From contig NZ_JAIOHK010000070.1 in NCBI RefSeq assembly GCF_019913785.1, positions 1 through 46,803 of the forward strand: a stretch of 46,803 bases of DNA, written 5' to 3'. The stretch is from Altibacter sp. GTDB taxonomy: Bacteria; Bacteroidota; Bacteroidia; Flavobacteriales; Flavobacteriaceae. The position numbers were made by a program, and so were the translations under genes. Positions within the stretch are counted from its first letter, which is position 1. Each line of letters opens with the position of its first letter. This document shows, one piece after another, positions 23,757 through 32,831 of the stretch. Under the pieces are notes generated by a model. That model was not told where the DNA came from. It saw only the letters and a list, made by a program, of their open reading frames with translations, and made no database searches.

Positions 23757-25064
23757 TTGAAGCTACCTGAATTTATACGGTCGAATGTCCTGCTAAAGAT
23801 GACCTCTTTGAATGCTGTTGTGATTAGTATTCGGCTGGTAATTGGACTATTCATTCAAAGATTGATGGCCGAATTGTTAGGAGAGGTAGGATATGCTCGC
23901 ACAGGGCAAATACGTAGCCTATTGCAGATGCTTACCTCTATTACATCGCTGGGGGTATTCAATGGTGTGGTAAAATATGTTTCCGAATTTAAGGAAGATC
24001 GGGAACAACTTCAAAAATTATTTTCCACATCCTTTGTCTTTGTAGCAATAGGCTCTGTTTCTTCATGGGTCGTACTCTTCTTTTGGTCCAATACCATTAG
24101 TGAGTATCTATTCAACACCATCGAGTTTGGCTATATTATAAAGCTGATGGCTTTTGTGGCACCTATTATTGGTTTTCAAAGGATATTTAACGGCGTAGTA
24201 AACGGGCTGTCCCAATATAAGAAATTTGCCAAGATCGAATTAGGCGCCTATCTGGTGAGTGCCGTTGTGATGGTGGTTTTGTTATACAAGCACAATATTG
24301 ATGGGGCTTTAATCGCCATTGCTGTTACGCCTGTGATTCAGTTTTTAGTACTGTTATTTATCTTTATCAAAGTACTTCGTGAATATGTTCAATTCTCAAA
24401 GATTTCTTTTCGAATACCTATGTCGAAGGAGCTACTTGCTTTTTCATTGATGTCTTTTGTATCTACTATTTTATTAGGGTATGTTGAAATAGACATCCGA
24501 AATATGATTACCGATCGTATTACCGAAGCCGACTCGGGTATCTGGACAGCCATGACGACACTTTCTCAAAATTACATGGTATTTTCTGGTGCTATTTTCA
24601 CCCTATATGTAATTCCGAAGTTCGCTACAATTTATACCAGAGAAGCTTTTCAGAAGGAAGTTTTCTCAATTTATAAAACGATCTTACCCTTATTTGCTAT
24701 AGGAATGATCGCTGTATTCTTTTTACGCTATCTTATTATCGATATAATTTATCCGGGTTTTGATGAAATGGCGCCACTGTTTAAATGGCAGTTGATGGGT
24801 GATTTTGTTCGGCTAGCCTCGCTGGTTTTGGCATATCAATTTTTGGCGAAGAAAATGGTGCGAAACTTTATCTTTTCAGAAATCCTGTCACTTGGTTTGT
24901 TTTATGGATTGGCCTATTATTTTACCGATATCTATGGTTTGGAGGGAGTAGTACTAGCGCATTTTGTACGTTACATCATCTACTTTATGGTAGTGATTTT
25001 CTTGCTTTGGAGATACTTCAATAATAAAAAAGATAAGCCGGAAGCTACGCCTTCTGCCACGTAG
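23757..25064 (+). CDS. Wzx-type polysaccharide flippase (MOP superfamily)
   Basis: A 435-residue inner-membrane protein with about 12 helices. The opening KLPEFIRSNVLLKMTSLNAVVISIRLVIGLFIQ is the usual start of flavobacterial O-antigen translocases. It moves undecaprenyl-linked repeat units across the inner membrane. The TTG directly after the stop of the aminotransferase gene (0 bp gap) was chosen because the residues between it and the first ATG (23799) belong to the conserved N-terminus. The last 20 bp overlap the convergent glycosyltransferase gene. Confidence 0.86.
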   Translation: MKLPEFIRSNVLLKMTSLNAVVISIRLVIGLFIQRLMAELLGEVGYARTGQIRSLLQMLTSITSLGVFNGVVKYVSEFKEDREQLQKLFSTSFVFVAIGSVSSWVVLFFWSNTISEYLFNTIEFGYIIKLMAFVAPIIGFQRIFNGVVNGLSQYKKFAKIELGAYLVSAVVMVVLLYKHNIDGALIAIAVTPVIQFLVLLFIFIKVLREYVQFSKISFRIPMSKELLAFSLMSFVSTILLGYVEIDIRNMITDRITEADSGIWTAMTTLSQNYMVFSGAIFTLYVIPKFATIYTREAFQKEVFSIYKTILPLFAIGMIAVFFLRYLIIDIIYPGFDEMAPLFKWQLMGDFVRLASLVLAYQFLAKKMVRNFIFSEILSLGLFYGLAYYFTDIYGLEGVVLAHFVRYIIYFMVVIFLLWRYFNNKKDKPEATPSAT

Positions 25065-26181
25065 TAATAAAGGAATTTGCAATCGTTCTAGCATCGTGGT
25101 GTTTTTCTACGAATGCCCTCGCTTTTCTTCCAATTTGAGTGATACGATTCGGCTGTAACAGTAACTTCTCGAGTTCGTGCGCGATCAATGCTGCATCCGG
25201 AAGTGCGTTGATGGCAACTGGATCCTGCAATTTATAAAAATCCATAAAAACCCTTTCGGCTCCTGTAAAAACTACTTTGCCCTTGGCCATCGCTTCCAAG
25301 GCGTTGTAACCTTGATCATAACTCAGTACTTGATCCAATACAATATGCGCCTTGTTATAGGACTCTATATACTCTGCATAGGGAATGTTTTCAGCGACAG
25401 TAAGATTAATTCTTTCGGGATATTTTTGCTGAATTATAGCCAAGGCTTTTTCAAAATAGGCGATACCCTTGGTGTGATAATTACTCCTGTTAATCCCTAA
25501 AAAAACCTCTATTTCACCATTTATGGGAACTTCTTTGTACTCTAAGGAGTCAAGGACAACGGGGTTTGGAATCAATCCGAGATATTTTGGATGTCCTTTA
25601 AGCGGAAGATGATAATCCACATCGGATGCGATAACTCCGTCTATTTGTGTGTATAAAAATTCGTGTAATTCTTTAAATGGCTGACTTACATATTTCAATG
25701 CAAAATCGAAATGGGATGCCGGGACAAGCCCGTCTTTATATGCTTTTAAAAGTGAGTAAGGGAGTGCATCACTTAGGGCATAGGAAACACTTTTAAAATC
25801 AGCTCCACAAGAAAGCAAAAACAGCTTTTGATTGTATTTTTTTAAAAATGAAATTACTTTTTTTTCATCCTTCGGTTCTATTCCAAATGGACTTTCATTG
25901 ATGAGCTGGACGATGTCGTAGCCTTTGAGTTGTTCGCTATAACTAAAGAACTGTCTCAGGATAGAAATAGAAGCAATATGCACACCAAAAAGCCTATACA
26001 TACCAACCAGAATTTTTCTGCCAATTCCGGTGTAGAATTTTCTTTTAAGCTTAATATCTGCAGGATAGTCTTTAAAATAGTCCCCGGTAGAGATCAGGGT
26101 AACACTATGGCCAATAATTTGCAGACCTTCCTTTAAAGAATTGTGCAGTCTACTGTATTCTCCCACTAAGAGTATCTTCAT
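25045..26181 (-). CDS. GT-B (GT4-like) glycosyltransferase
   Basis: A 378-residue cytosolic enzyme. MKILLVGEYSRLHNSLKEGL begins the N-terminal Rossmann domain, and the second domain has IEVFLGINRSNYHTKG and the donor-site region SYDQGYNALEAMAKGKVVFTGAE with its acidic residues. The ATG at 26181 was chosen since the domain begins there; the frame continues upstream, but that part overlaps the divergent gene. It probably adds one sugar to the lipid-linked repeat unit; specificity cannot be read from sequence. Confidence 0.8.
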   Translation of the reverse strand: MKILLVGEYSRLHNSLKEGLQIIGHSVTLISTGDYFKDYPADIKLKRKFYTGIGRKILVGMYRLFGVHIASISILRQFFSYSEQLKGYDIVQLINESPFGIEPKDEKKVISFLKKYNQKLFLLSCGADFKSVSYALSDALPYSLLKAYKDGLVPASHFDFALKYVSQPFKELHEFLYTQIDGVIASDVDYHLPLKGHPKYLGLIPNPVVLDSLEYKEVPINGEIEVFLGINRSNYHTKGIAYFEKALAIIQQKYPERINLTVAENIPYAEYIESYNKAHIVLDQVLSYDQGYNALEAMAKGKVVFTGAERVFMDFYKLQDPVAINALPDAALIAHELEKLLLQPNRITQIGRKARAFVEKHHDARTIANSFITTWQKA

Positions 26182-26231
26182 AATTATACTATATTTGGCA
26201 CTAATCTTCAGCTCAAAAATACTATTTATTG

Positions 26232-27350
26232 ATGACGCAGCATGCACCCGATAAAAGATTTAAAGTCTGTCTGGTTTCTATTTCACTGGCCAGAGGTGGG
26301 GCAGAACGATCGTGTGCACTACTTTCCCAGATGTTGTCGAATGAAGGTCACGATGTACATATTGCACTGTTAAATGATGAAATTGATTTTCCTTATTCAG
26401 GAACCATATTCAATTTAGGGCTTTTAAAGGATAAGAAGGATACGGCATTAAGGCGTTTCCTCCGCATTAAAAAACTGAGGCGTTATTTACGTCTACATCA
26501 ATTCGATTTAATCATTGACCATCGCGGTAAAAATGAATACCGTCGAGAACTTTTTTATGCAAAATATATTTATAAAGGAATTAAACGAATGTATGTGGTA
26601 CACAGTGCAAATTCCGCCTTGTATTTTACACAGTTTCCTAAAAAGATGGCAAAAATATATCGTCAAAATACCCGTACAATTTGCGTTTCGAAGTTCATTA
26701 AAAATAATGTAGAAGTTAGGCTAGGAATTAATAACTGCACCACTGTTTACAACGCGTATGATCCTAATTGGGGTAAGAATGAGGAGAAGGTACCTGAAAC
26801 ACTTATAAATAAGGATTATATTTTAAGCTATGGGCGCCTGGATGACAGCGTAAAGGATTTTAGCTTTTTATTGCATTCCTTTTCGGTTTCAAAGGTATGG
26901 GAGCAAGGAATTTATTTGGTTATTTTGGGCGATGGCCCCCATAAGGAAGCTCTTATAAAACTAAGTACTCAGCTGGCAGGTGCCGATCACATTCTGTTTT
27001 TACCGTTTACCAATGCTCCATTCTCAATTATAGCAAACGCCAGATTTGTAACACTTACTAGTTATTTTGAAGGCTTCCCCATGGTGTTGGTCGAATCACT
27101 ATCGCTAGGAACTCCCGTTGTGTCTTTGGACATAGAATCGGGGCCGTCTGAAGTAATTGTTCACCAAAAAAATGGCTTGTTAATTCCAAAAAGAAGTATA
27201 CCTTTATTTGCCGAAGCTATCTCGACCATGAGTTTTGATGAAGTGCTTTATAAAAAGTGCAAGCACAATGCAAAAGCTTCGGTGGGGGATTTTTCGACAG
27301 TGATAATTTCTCAACAATGGAACCAATTATTACATGATGCGTTATCCTAA
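26232..27350 (+). CDS. GT4 family glycosyltransferase
   Basis: 372 residues with a classical GT-B fold: FKVCLVSISLARGGAERSC (acceptor-domain glycine loop), YILSYGRLDDSVKDFSFLLHSF at the start of the donor domain, LVILGDGPHKEALIKL and the retaining EX7E motif region TSYFEGFPMVLVESLSLGTPVV. A repeat-unit assembly transferase in the cytoplasm. The ATG at 26232 follows an in-frame TTG by 3 bases. Its last 17 bp overlap the FdtA-like gene, implying translation coupling. Confidence 0.85.
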   Translation: MTQHAPDKRFKVCLVSISLARGGAERSCALLSQMLSNEGHDVHIALLNDEIDFPYSGTIFNLGLLKDKKDTALRRFLRIKKLRRYLRLHQFDLIIDHRGKNEYRRELFYAKYIYKGIKRMYVVHSANSALYFTQFPKKMAKIYRQNTRTICVSKFIKNNVEVRLGINNCTTVYNAYDPNWGKNEEKVPETLINKDYILSYGRLDDSVKDFSFLLHSFSVSKVWEQGIYLVILGDGPHKEALIKLSTQLAGADHILFLPFTNAPFSIIANARFVTLTSYFEGFPMVLVESLSLGTPVVSLDIESGPSEVIVHQKNGLLIPKRSIPLFAEAISTMSFDEVLYKKCKHNAKASVGDFSTVIISQQWNQLLHDALS

Positions 27351-27768
27351 TTTAGAAGACATAGAGCTAATAGATATCCCAAAGATTAGTGATCCCGATG
27401 GAAGAGGGAATCTTTCGGTCATTGAAAAAGAATTACTTCCTTTTCCCATAAAAAGAGTGTATTACTTATACGATGTACCCAGTGATTCTTCAAGGGGCGG
27501 ACATGCACATCTAGAGCTTCAGCAATTTTTAGTTGCTTTGAGCGGTAGTTTCGATGTGGTATTAGACAACGGAGTGGATAAAAGAATAATTACCCTCAAC
27601 AGACCTAATAAGGGGTTAATAATTCCGAACGGGATATGGCGTGAGTTGGAAAGTTTTTCGGCGGGCGCGGTATGTCTTTCTTTGGTAAGTGATGTCTATA
27701 AGGAGGAGGATTATATACGCGAATACGATGCGTTTCTCTCATTTAAACGAGGTCAATCTAATCCCTAA
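27334..27768 (+). CDS. FdtA/QdtA/WxcM-like dTDP-4-keto-6-deoxyglucose 3,4-ketoisomerase
   Basis: A 144-residue cupin. KISDPDGRGNLSVIE, the histidine motif RGGHAHLELQQFLVALSGSFDVVLD (His57, His59) and IPNGIWRELESFS match the sugar ketoisomerase branch, which turns dTDP-4-keto-6-deoxyglucose into the 3-keto isomer. The aminotransferase at 22656 would act next. The two genes are separated by about 3.6 kb containing the flippase, an opposing glycosyltransferase and a GT4. Its end overlaps the convergent GT2 gene by 30 bp. Confidence 0.85.
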   Translation: MMRYPNLEDIELIDIPKISDPDGRGNLSVIEKELLPFPIKRVYYLYDVPSDSSRGGHAHLELQQFLVALSGSFDVVLDNGVDKRIITLNRPNKGLIIPNGIWRELESFSAGAVCLSLVSDVYKEEDYIREYDAFLSFKRGQSNP

Positions 27769-28686
27769 TTTTTCAGCAAAACCCTTACTTTTAATTAAGA
27801 GTCGTAAGAAATTTCTTGGTTGTCTAAGTAAGTAACGTTGTCTTCCCGAGAGATTGTCCCGATCAATTTTTTCTGAATATTTTTGAAAAGCAATCTTGTC
27901 GTTCGCTAATTTATGTTGAATGGCGAATGAATAGCTATTGAGGTCTAAATATTTTTTTAAATATATATTGTCTTTGGCTATCGCTTCATATTTCGAAATA
28001 TCCATATAGTTCCTTGTTAGCGTTGGCGTATGTGAGATACGATTGCTTCCGTCCAAATTATGCCTTGCCGAGACAGTTGTTGAAAAGACCAAAGGTGCCT
28101 TTAGTGCAGCCCGAATCCACAGATCGGTGTCTTCGCCGGCGCCATGTGTAATAGCAGCATCGAACCCGTTTAATTCCTTAAAAAATGTAGTTTTAAAACA
28201 AACTGCAGAGGTCCATGCCAACGAATTAATCAGACTATTTTGAAAGTATTCATCTACAACCCCTTTCCAGCCCTTTGGTTTTTGCATAATGGGCGAAATC
28301 ATTGGAGCAATGAGCCTTTCATTCGATTTACGTTCATAGGCCGTTGCATACCATTGTTGATCGGGGAATTTTTCGGTTAGGGAATTTAAATTTTCGAGAT
28401 GGTGCGGATACCAGTAATCATCGGCATCTAGAAATGCGACAAATGGCGAATTGGCTTTTGCCACCCCAAAGTTTCGGGTTTTTGCAACGCCCTCATTTTT
28501 TTTACTGAAATAGGAAATGCGGGGGTCTTCTAATTTTTTAACAACAGCCTCACTGCCATCCGTAGAACCATCATTAACCAACACAATCTCAAAGTCGGAA
28601 AAAGTCTGTAAAAACACACTGTTCAAGGTGTTTAGAATATCTCTTTCCTTATTATAGAGCGGTATGATCACCGAAAACTTAGACAC
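27739..28686 (-). CDS. GT2 family glycosyltransferase
   Basis: 315 residues. GT-A features are FSVIIPLYNKERDILNTLNSVFLQT, VNDGSTDGS, FLDADDYWYP (DxD) and GAGEDTDLWIRAAL (the ED acceptor/base motif). No membrane helix. A cytosolic transferase that extends the repeat unit; sugar specificity unknown. Its start overlaps the end of the upstream GT2 gene by 8 bp and its 3' end overlaps FdtA by 30 bp on the other strand. Confidence 0.86.
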   Translation of the reverse strand: MSKFSVIIPLYNKERDILNTLNSVFLQTFSDFEIVLVNDGSTDGSEAVVKKLEDPRISYFSKKNEGVAKTRNFGVAKANSPFVAFLDADDYWYPHHLENLNSLTEKFPDQQWYATAYERKSNERLIAPMISPIMQKPKGWKGVVDEYFQNSLINSLAWTSAVCFKTTFFKELNGFDAAITHGAGEDTDLWIRAALKAPLVFSTTVSARHNLDGSNRISHTPTLTRNYMDISKYEAIAKDNIYLKKYLDLNSYSFAIQHKLANDKIAFQKYSEKIDRDNLSGRQRYLLRQPRNFLRLLIKSKGFAEKLGIRLTSFK

Positions 28687-29578
28687 GATGCTTATTTTTT
28701 AGTTGTATATAATAATGGAGTCGGTACAGATCGAACCAAAACAAATTTGGATGGGTTGAGTTGAAATTCCGTTCCATCATTTTTTTAAAAGGGGCAATCA
28801 TTAATCCGAATAATGACAGAAGCCGCCACTTTTTTAACCGAAGATACGATTTCTGAATGGGCCGAATCCCAGGTTGCAGAAGCTTACTATTTTCTAAACG
28901 AACGGTAGTTTCTACTGCTTCCAGAGCCTTTTGCACAAATTGTTTGTTCGATTCCAAGCCTAGATGATACACCGGATTATCTATGTGTGTAATAGCTATC
29001 TTATGCTTCTTCAGCAATTGTTTAAAAAGTAGATCCATGCCGTAGGATTGCTGTTGTAGCTGTTCATTGAGTGCAATGAAAATTTCTTTTTTAATTAAAA
29101 GACAACCCGAATTTACGGTTTCATATATATTTTTCTCTCTTTCTGTCACCGTTAAACTTTCTCGCGAATGCCCATATTTCCAGCGTAGTAATTTATCAGC
29201 TTCAGGAACATCATCAGCATATATTATACCTCCAAATAGTAATCCAGCAGCAGGTAATATATCGACAAACCGTTTTAGAAAATCGTCGTATTTTGGGAAT
29301 ACATCGGCATCAAGAAATAATAGGTTTTCATAGCTTGCATTTTCAGCGAGTTGATGACGGGTAGCAGTCCTGCCCAAGTTAATTTCTGAACGTATAAATT
29401 GCGTATTGCCAAATTGCGCTATTTTTTCATTTTCCAAAATACAGGAATCCGATGCATCATCCAGAACGATAATTTCATAAGCAATCTCTAGGTTGGCGGC
29501 CTGTCGATGCACTTCCGTCACTAATGTGAATACATTATAGTTGAAGGTAGGAATCAAAATAGAAATAGCCTCACTCAT
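28679..29578 (-). CDS. GT2 family glycosyltransferase
   Basis: 299 residues. ISILIPTFNYNVFTLV, IIVLDDASDS, LLFLDADVFP (DxD) and NSGCLLIKKEIF match GT2 enzymes. The C-terminal part after about 225 is basic and hydrophobic, probably membrane-associated. A TATTTTTG box sits at 29584-29591 on the minus strand, only five bases before the ATG, so the message may be leaderless. It forms a two-gene unit with the following GT2. Confidence 0.83.
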   Translation of the reverse strand: MSEAISILIPTFNYNVFTLVTEVHRQAANLEIAYEIIVLDDASDSCILENEKIAQFGNTQFIRSEINLGRTATRHQLAENASYENLLFLDADVFPKYDDFLKRFVDILPAAGLLFGGIIYADDVPEADKLLRWKYGHSRESLTVTEREKNIYETVNSGCLLIKKEIFIALNEQLQQQSYGMDLLFKQLLKKHKIAITHIDNPVYHLGLESNKQFVQKALEAVETTVRLENSKLLQPGIRPIQKSYLRLKKWRLLSLFGLMIAPFKKMMERNFNSTHPNLFWFDLYRLHYYIQLKNKHRV

Positions 29579-29730
29579 TGTTACAAAAATAACGAAAGTA
29601 CATTGGGTTATAACTGGCAGAGTTCACTTTTTATTATTAAAATCTAAATATTATAAAATTGGATGTAAGTTCTGGCTAATTAGGGGGATTGTTTGTAGAT
29701 TGCCATTCACAAACATGCTTATCCAATTTC

Positions 29731-31152
29731 ATGCTTTTTAACACACTGGACTTTGCGTTATTCCTGCCTTTGGTGTTGCTTTTGTATTGGACGCTATTTC
29801 GGCGCGACTTACGTTGGCAAAATATTTTTTTGGTCCTTGTAAGCTATATCTTCTATGCGTTCTGGGATTGGCGTTTTTTGTCGCTTATTTTTCTGAGTTC
29901 CTTGGTCGATTATTTAGTAGGTCGACAATTAGGAAAAAGTGGTTCACCGCTAAAGCGAAGGCTTTTATTATGTATAAGTTTATTCTTTAATTTGGGCCTG
30001 TTGGTGGTCTTCAAATATTTTAACTTCTTTGTTGATACTTTCGTAGATACATTTGCCTTATTTGGAACAAAGTTCAACCGAAGCAGTTGGAATATATTAT
30101 TACCGGTTGGGATTAGCTTTTATACCTTTCAAACCCTAAGTTATACAATCGACATTTACAGAAAAAGAATACAACCGACCAGTGATCCCATTGCTTTTTT
30201 TGCCTTTGTATCATTCTTTCCACAGCTAGTGGCCGGACCCATTGAAAGAGCTTCCAATTTACTGACTCAATTTGAAACCAAACGTTTGTTTCATTATAAA
30301 AAAAATGTTTCAGGGTTGCGGTTGATCCTGGGCGGATTATTTAAAAAAATGGTGATCGCAGACAATTGTGCGCTGGTTGTGAATACAATTTTCGAAAACT
30401 ATCAAGATCAATCCGGCAGTACTTTATTTTTTGGAGCGGTGTTTTTTGCATTCCAGATTTATGGCGATTTTTCAGGTTATAGCGATATCGCAATTGGAGT
30501 TTCAAGATTATTGGGCTTCGATCTTATGCGAAATTTCAACTACCCGTATTTGGCGCAAAACATGTCAGATTTTTGGAGGAGATGGCATATTTCCCTTTCA
30601 ACCTGGTTTAGAGATTATGTGTATATTCCATTAGGTGGAAGTAGAGTTTCTCGGACTCGACTAATTGTTAATATTCTAATTGTTTTTTTGGTGAGTGGCC
30701 TTTGGCATGGAGCCAACCTAACCTTCGTGTTTTGGGGTTTTGTTCATGCGTTGTTTGTTATTCCTGTGGTGCTGTTTTTTAAGAAGGAGGCGGCTTTTAA
30801 TGCATCAAGGAAATGGCCAACCCTAAGAGAAATTATTAACATTGGATCCACTTTTTTTGTTGTGGTTATTGCATGGGTCTTTTTTAGAGCCGAAACCATC
30901 ACAGATGCTTTTCAGTATCTAGAAATTGTTTTTTCAAAATCACTGTTTACAAAACCCTATATCCCTCGTATTGGTATCTTGTTGCTTTTCTTGTATATGG
31001 TGTTTGAATGGATGCAACGAGATAGAGAGCATGTGTTGGATATAGGATATATCGATTCAAAATTGCTACGGTATAGTATTTATTATTTGGTGGTGTTTGG
31101 TATATTTTATTATGCAGGTAATTTGCAACCATTTATCTATTTTCAATTTTAA
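29731..31152 (+). CDS. MBOAT family polysaccharide O-acyltransferase (AlgI/PatA-like)
   Basis: A 473-residue membrane protein with about 11 helices. Landmarks are FVSFFPQLVAGPIERA, GYSDIAIGVSRLLGF, NFNYPYLAQNMSDFWRRWHISLSTWFRDYVYIPLGG (His286) and VSGLWHGANLTFVFWG (His326, the conserved catalytic histidine). It passes an acetyl group across the inner membrane for decoration of an exported glycan. The ATG at 29731 starts the typical MLFNTLDFALFLPLVLLLYW; the upstream in-frame ATG adds an unlikely polar leader. The SGNH gene follows after 2 bp. Confidence 0.92.
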   Translation: MLFNTLDFALFLPLVLLLYWTLFRRDLRWQNIFLVLVSYIFYAFWDWRFLSLIFLSSLVDYLVGRQLGKSGSPLKRRLLLCISLFFNLGLLVVFKYFNFFVDTFVDTFALFGTKFNRSSWNILLPVGISFYTFQTLSYTIDIYRKRIQPTSDPIAFFAFVSFFPQLVAGPIERASNLLTQFETKRLFHYKKNVSGLRLILGGLFKKMVIADNCALVVNTIFENYQDQSGSTLFFGAVFFAFQIYGDFSGYSDIAIGVSRLLGFDLMRNFNYPYLAQNMSDFWRRWHISLSTWFRDYVYIPLGGSRVSRTRLIVNILIVFLVSGLWHGANLTFVFWGFVHALFVIPVVLFFKKEAAFNASRKWPTLREIINIGSTFFVVVIAWVFFRAETITDAFQYLEIVFSKSLFTKPYIPRIGILLLFLYMVFEWMQRDREHVLDIGYIDSKLLRYSIYYLVVFGIFYYAGNLQPFIYFQF

Positions 31153-31154
31153 AA

Positions 31155-32084
31155 ATGAGGGGACTTTATAAAAAAATAATACTTTTTCTTATCCCGGTGC
31201 TTCTGGTCTGGGGAGGGGTGGAGTATTTTTATCGTACCACAGAAACCAACTATACTTTTAAACACGAGCAAATTGTTGGTGACTATAAAGAGTCCGCTGT
31301 CTTGCTCTTTGGCAATTCTCACGCCTTATACGGTTTAAACCCGGATTATTTCTCGCCAAAAACATTCAATATCGCTAATGTGAGTCAGAGTCTTTATTTC
31401 GATGAACTACTTTTCAATAAACATGTAGATAGGCTGCCAAACCTTAAGGCTGTTGTACTCACTATAAGTTATTTTAGCCTCTCACAAGAAGACAATACCT
31501 CAGAAGATTTATGGCGAAAGTATTTTTATCAGAACCAAATGCAATTGAAAGTTCCTATTGTTTCAAATTACGATGTAAAAAAATACAGCCTGGCATTGGC
31601 GAGACGATTCAATAAATCTGTTGAAATGATTCATGAATATATTGAGAATGGAACGAATGTCACTTGTCACGAAAATGGATACGGATTTCAGGACGCTTCA
31701 GATATAGTTGAAGACAAAGAGCAGATTACACCCATCATAGTGAATAAACACGAAGACGGACTTATAGATTTCGAAACCAATACCCAACGACTTCAGAGAA
31801 TAATAACGGCCTGTAAACAACGTAATATAATGGTCTTTTTAGTGGAAATGCCTGTGTATAAGGCCTATTATGAAGCACTTAATTCAGATAAAAAGGAAAA
31901 GATAGTTACAACGCTCGCTAAACTTCAATCGGAGAATGAAGATGTTATCTATATTAAATTGTCTCAAGACCCGCGTTTTAATAGTGATGATCTACGAGAT
32001 GCAGATCACTTAACAAATGAAGGTGCTAAAAAATGTAGTCAACTCTTAAATAAAATTATAATGGAAAAAATACAGTGGGATTAA
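31155..32084 (+). CDS. Membrane-anchored SGNH-like partner of the MBOAT acyltransferase
   Basis: 309 residues with one N-terminal membrane helix (about 8-24) and a periplasmic domain. LLFGNSHALYG carries the nucleophile Ser55 in a GNS block, and the late DADH (Asp282, His285) supplies the rest of a Ser-His-Asp triad. This fits proteins such as AlgX/AlgJ, DltD or PatB that take acetyl groups from an MBOAT protein and put them on a polymer. The 2-bp gap to the MBOAT gene makes co-translation likely. Its end overlaps convergent ftsE by 4 bp. Confidence 0.8.
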   Translation: MRGLYKKIILFLIPVLLVWGGVEYFYRTTETNYTFKHEQIVGDYKESAVLLFGNSHALYGLNPDYFSPKTFNIANVSQSLYFDELLFNKHVDRLPNLKAVVLTISYFSLSQEDNTSEDLWRKYFYQNQMQLKVPIVSNYDVKKYSLALARRFNKSVEMIHEYIENGTNVTCHENGYGFQDASDIVEDKEQITPIIVNKHEDGLIDFETNTQRLQRIITACKQRNIMVFLVEMPVYKAYYEALNSDKKEKIVTTLAKLQSENEDVIYIKLSQDPRFNSDDLRDADHLTNEGAKKCSQLLNKIIMEKIQWD

Positions 32085-32764
32085 ACAGTTTTCTGAACGA
32101 CTTCGAATATCTGACTCTCATCACATTTGAGCGTTTTGGACGGATACTTCAGTAATAAGGCATAGTCGTGTGTTGCCATAAGTATAGTATTTCCGTTTCT
32201 GTTTATTTCCTGAAGGACTTCCATAACTTCTACACTTGTTTGAGGATCTAAATTCCCGGTGGGTTCATCTGCCAATATGAGTTCGGGGTTATTTAACAGA
32301 GCCCTTGCAATGGCTACTCGTTGTTGTTCTCCTCCCGAAAGTTGATAGGGATACTTAAAGCTCTTGGTTTTCATACCAACTTTATCCAAAACTTCATCAA
32401 TGCGACTGCTCATTGCCGCTTTGTCTGTCCACCCTGTAGCATTTAACACAAAAAGTAAATTATCCTTGACGGTTCGCTCGTTTAATAGCTTAAAATCTTG
32501 AAATACAACACCTAATTTTCTTCGGAGAAAGGGGATATCCTTTTCTTTAAGCGTAGACAGATTATATCCCACAATTTCACCTTCGCCCTTTTGAAGTGGA
32601 AGATCTCCATAGAGCGTTTTCATAAAACTGCTTTTTCCCGTCCCGGTTTTCCCAATTAGATACACAAATTCACCTTTTTCCACCGAAATCGTCACATCGG
32701 AAAGTATCAAATTCTCTCCTTGAAAAATAGAAGCTTCTTTTAAGAATAAAACAGGTTGGGACAT
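32081..32764 (-). CDS. ftsE: Cell-division ABC-type ATPase FtsE
   Basis: 227 residues. Walker [21 protein letters not shown]-loop VVFQDFKLL, signature [17 protein letters not shown], Walker [14 protein letters not shown] and switch His MATHDY are all intact. The short length and the FQDFKLL and RTVKDN motifs fit FtsE, which with FtsX regulates peptidoglycan hydrolases at the septum. FtsX is not beside it, as is common in Bacteroidota; a LolD-type exporter ATPase is the alternative. It has its own promoter at 32790-32819. Confidence 0.87.
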   Translation of the reverse strand: MSQPVLFLKEASIFQGENLILSDVTISVEKGEFVYLIGKTGTGKSSFMKTLYGDLPLQKGEGEIVGYNLSTLKEKDIPFLRRKLGVVFQDFKLLNERTVKDNLLFVLNATGWTDKAAMSSRIDEVLDKVGMKTKSFKYPYQLSGGEQQRVAIARALLNNPELILADEPTGNLDPQTSVEVMEVLQEINRNGNTILMATHDYALLLKYPSKTLKCDESQIFEVVQKTV

Positions 32765-32789
32765 ATATTAAGTTTTTTAATATGCAAAA

Positions 32790-32819
32790 CAAAGGTATTA
32801 TAATGCAATTGCTATTCAA
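32790..32819 (-). promoter_or_regulatory. Promoter of ftsE
   Basis: Minus-strand TTG at 32817-32819, 19 bp, TACCTTTG at 32790-32797: a full match to the Bacteroidota TTG / TAnnTTTG promoter at consensus spacing, 25 bases before the ATG. Confidence 0.75.
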
Positions 32820-32831
32820 TAAAAAGAGTCC

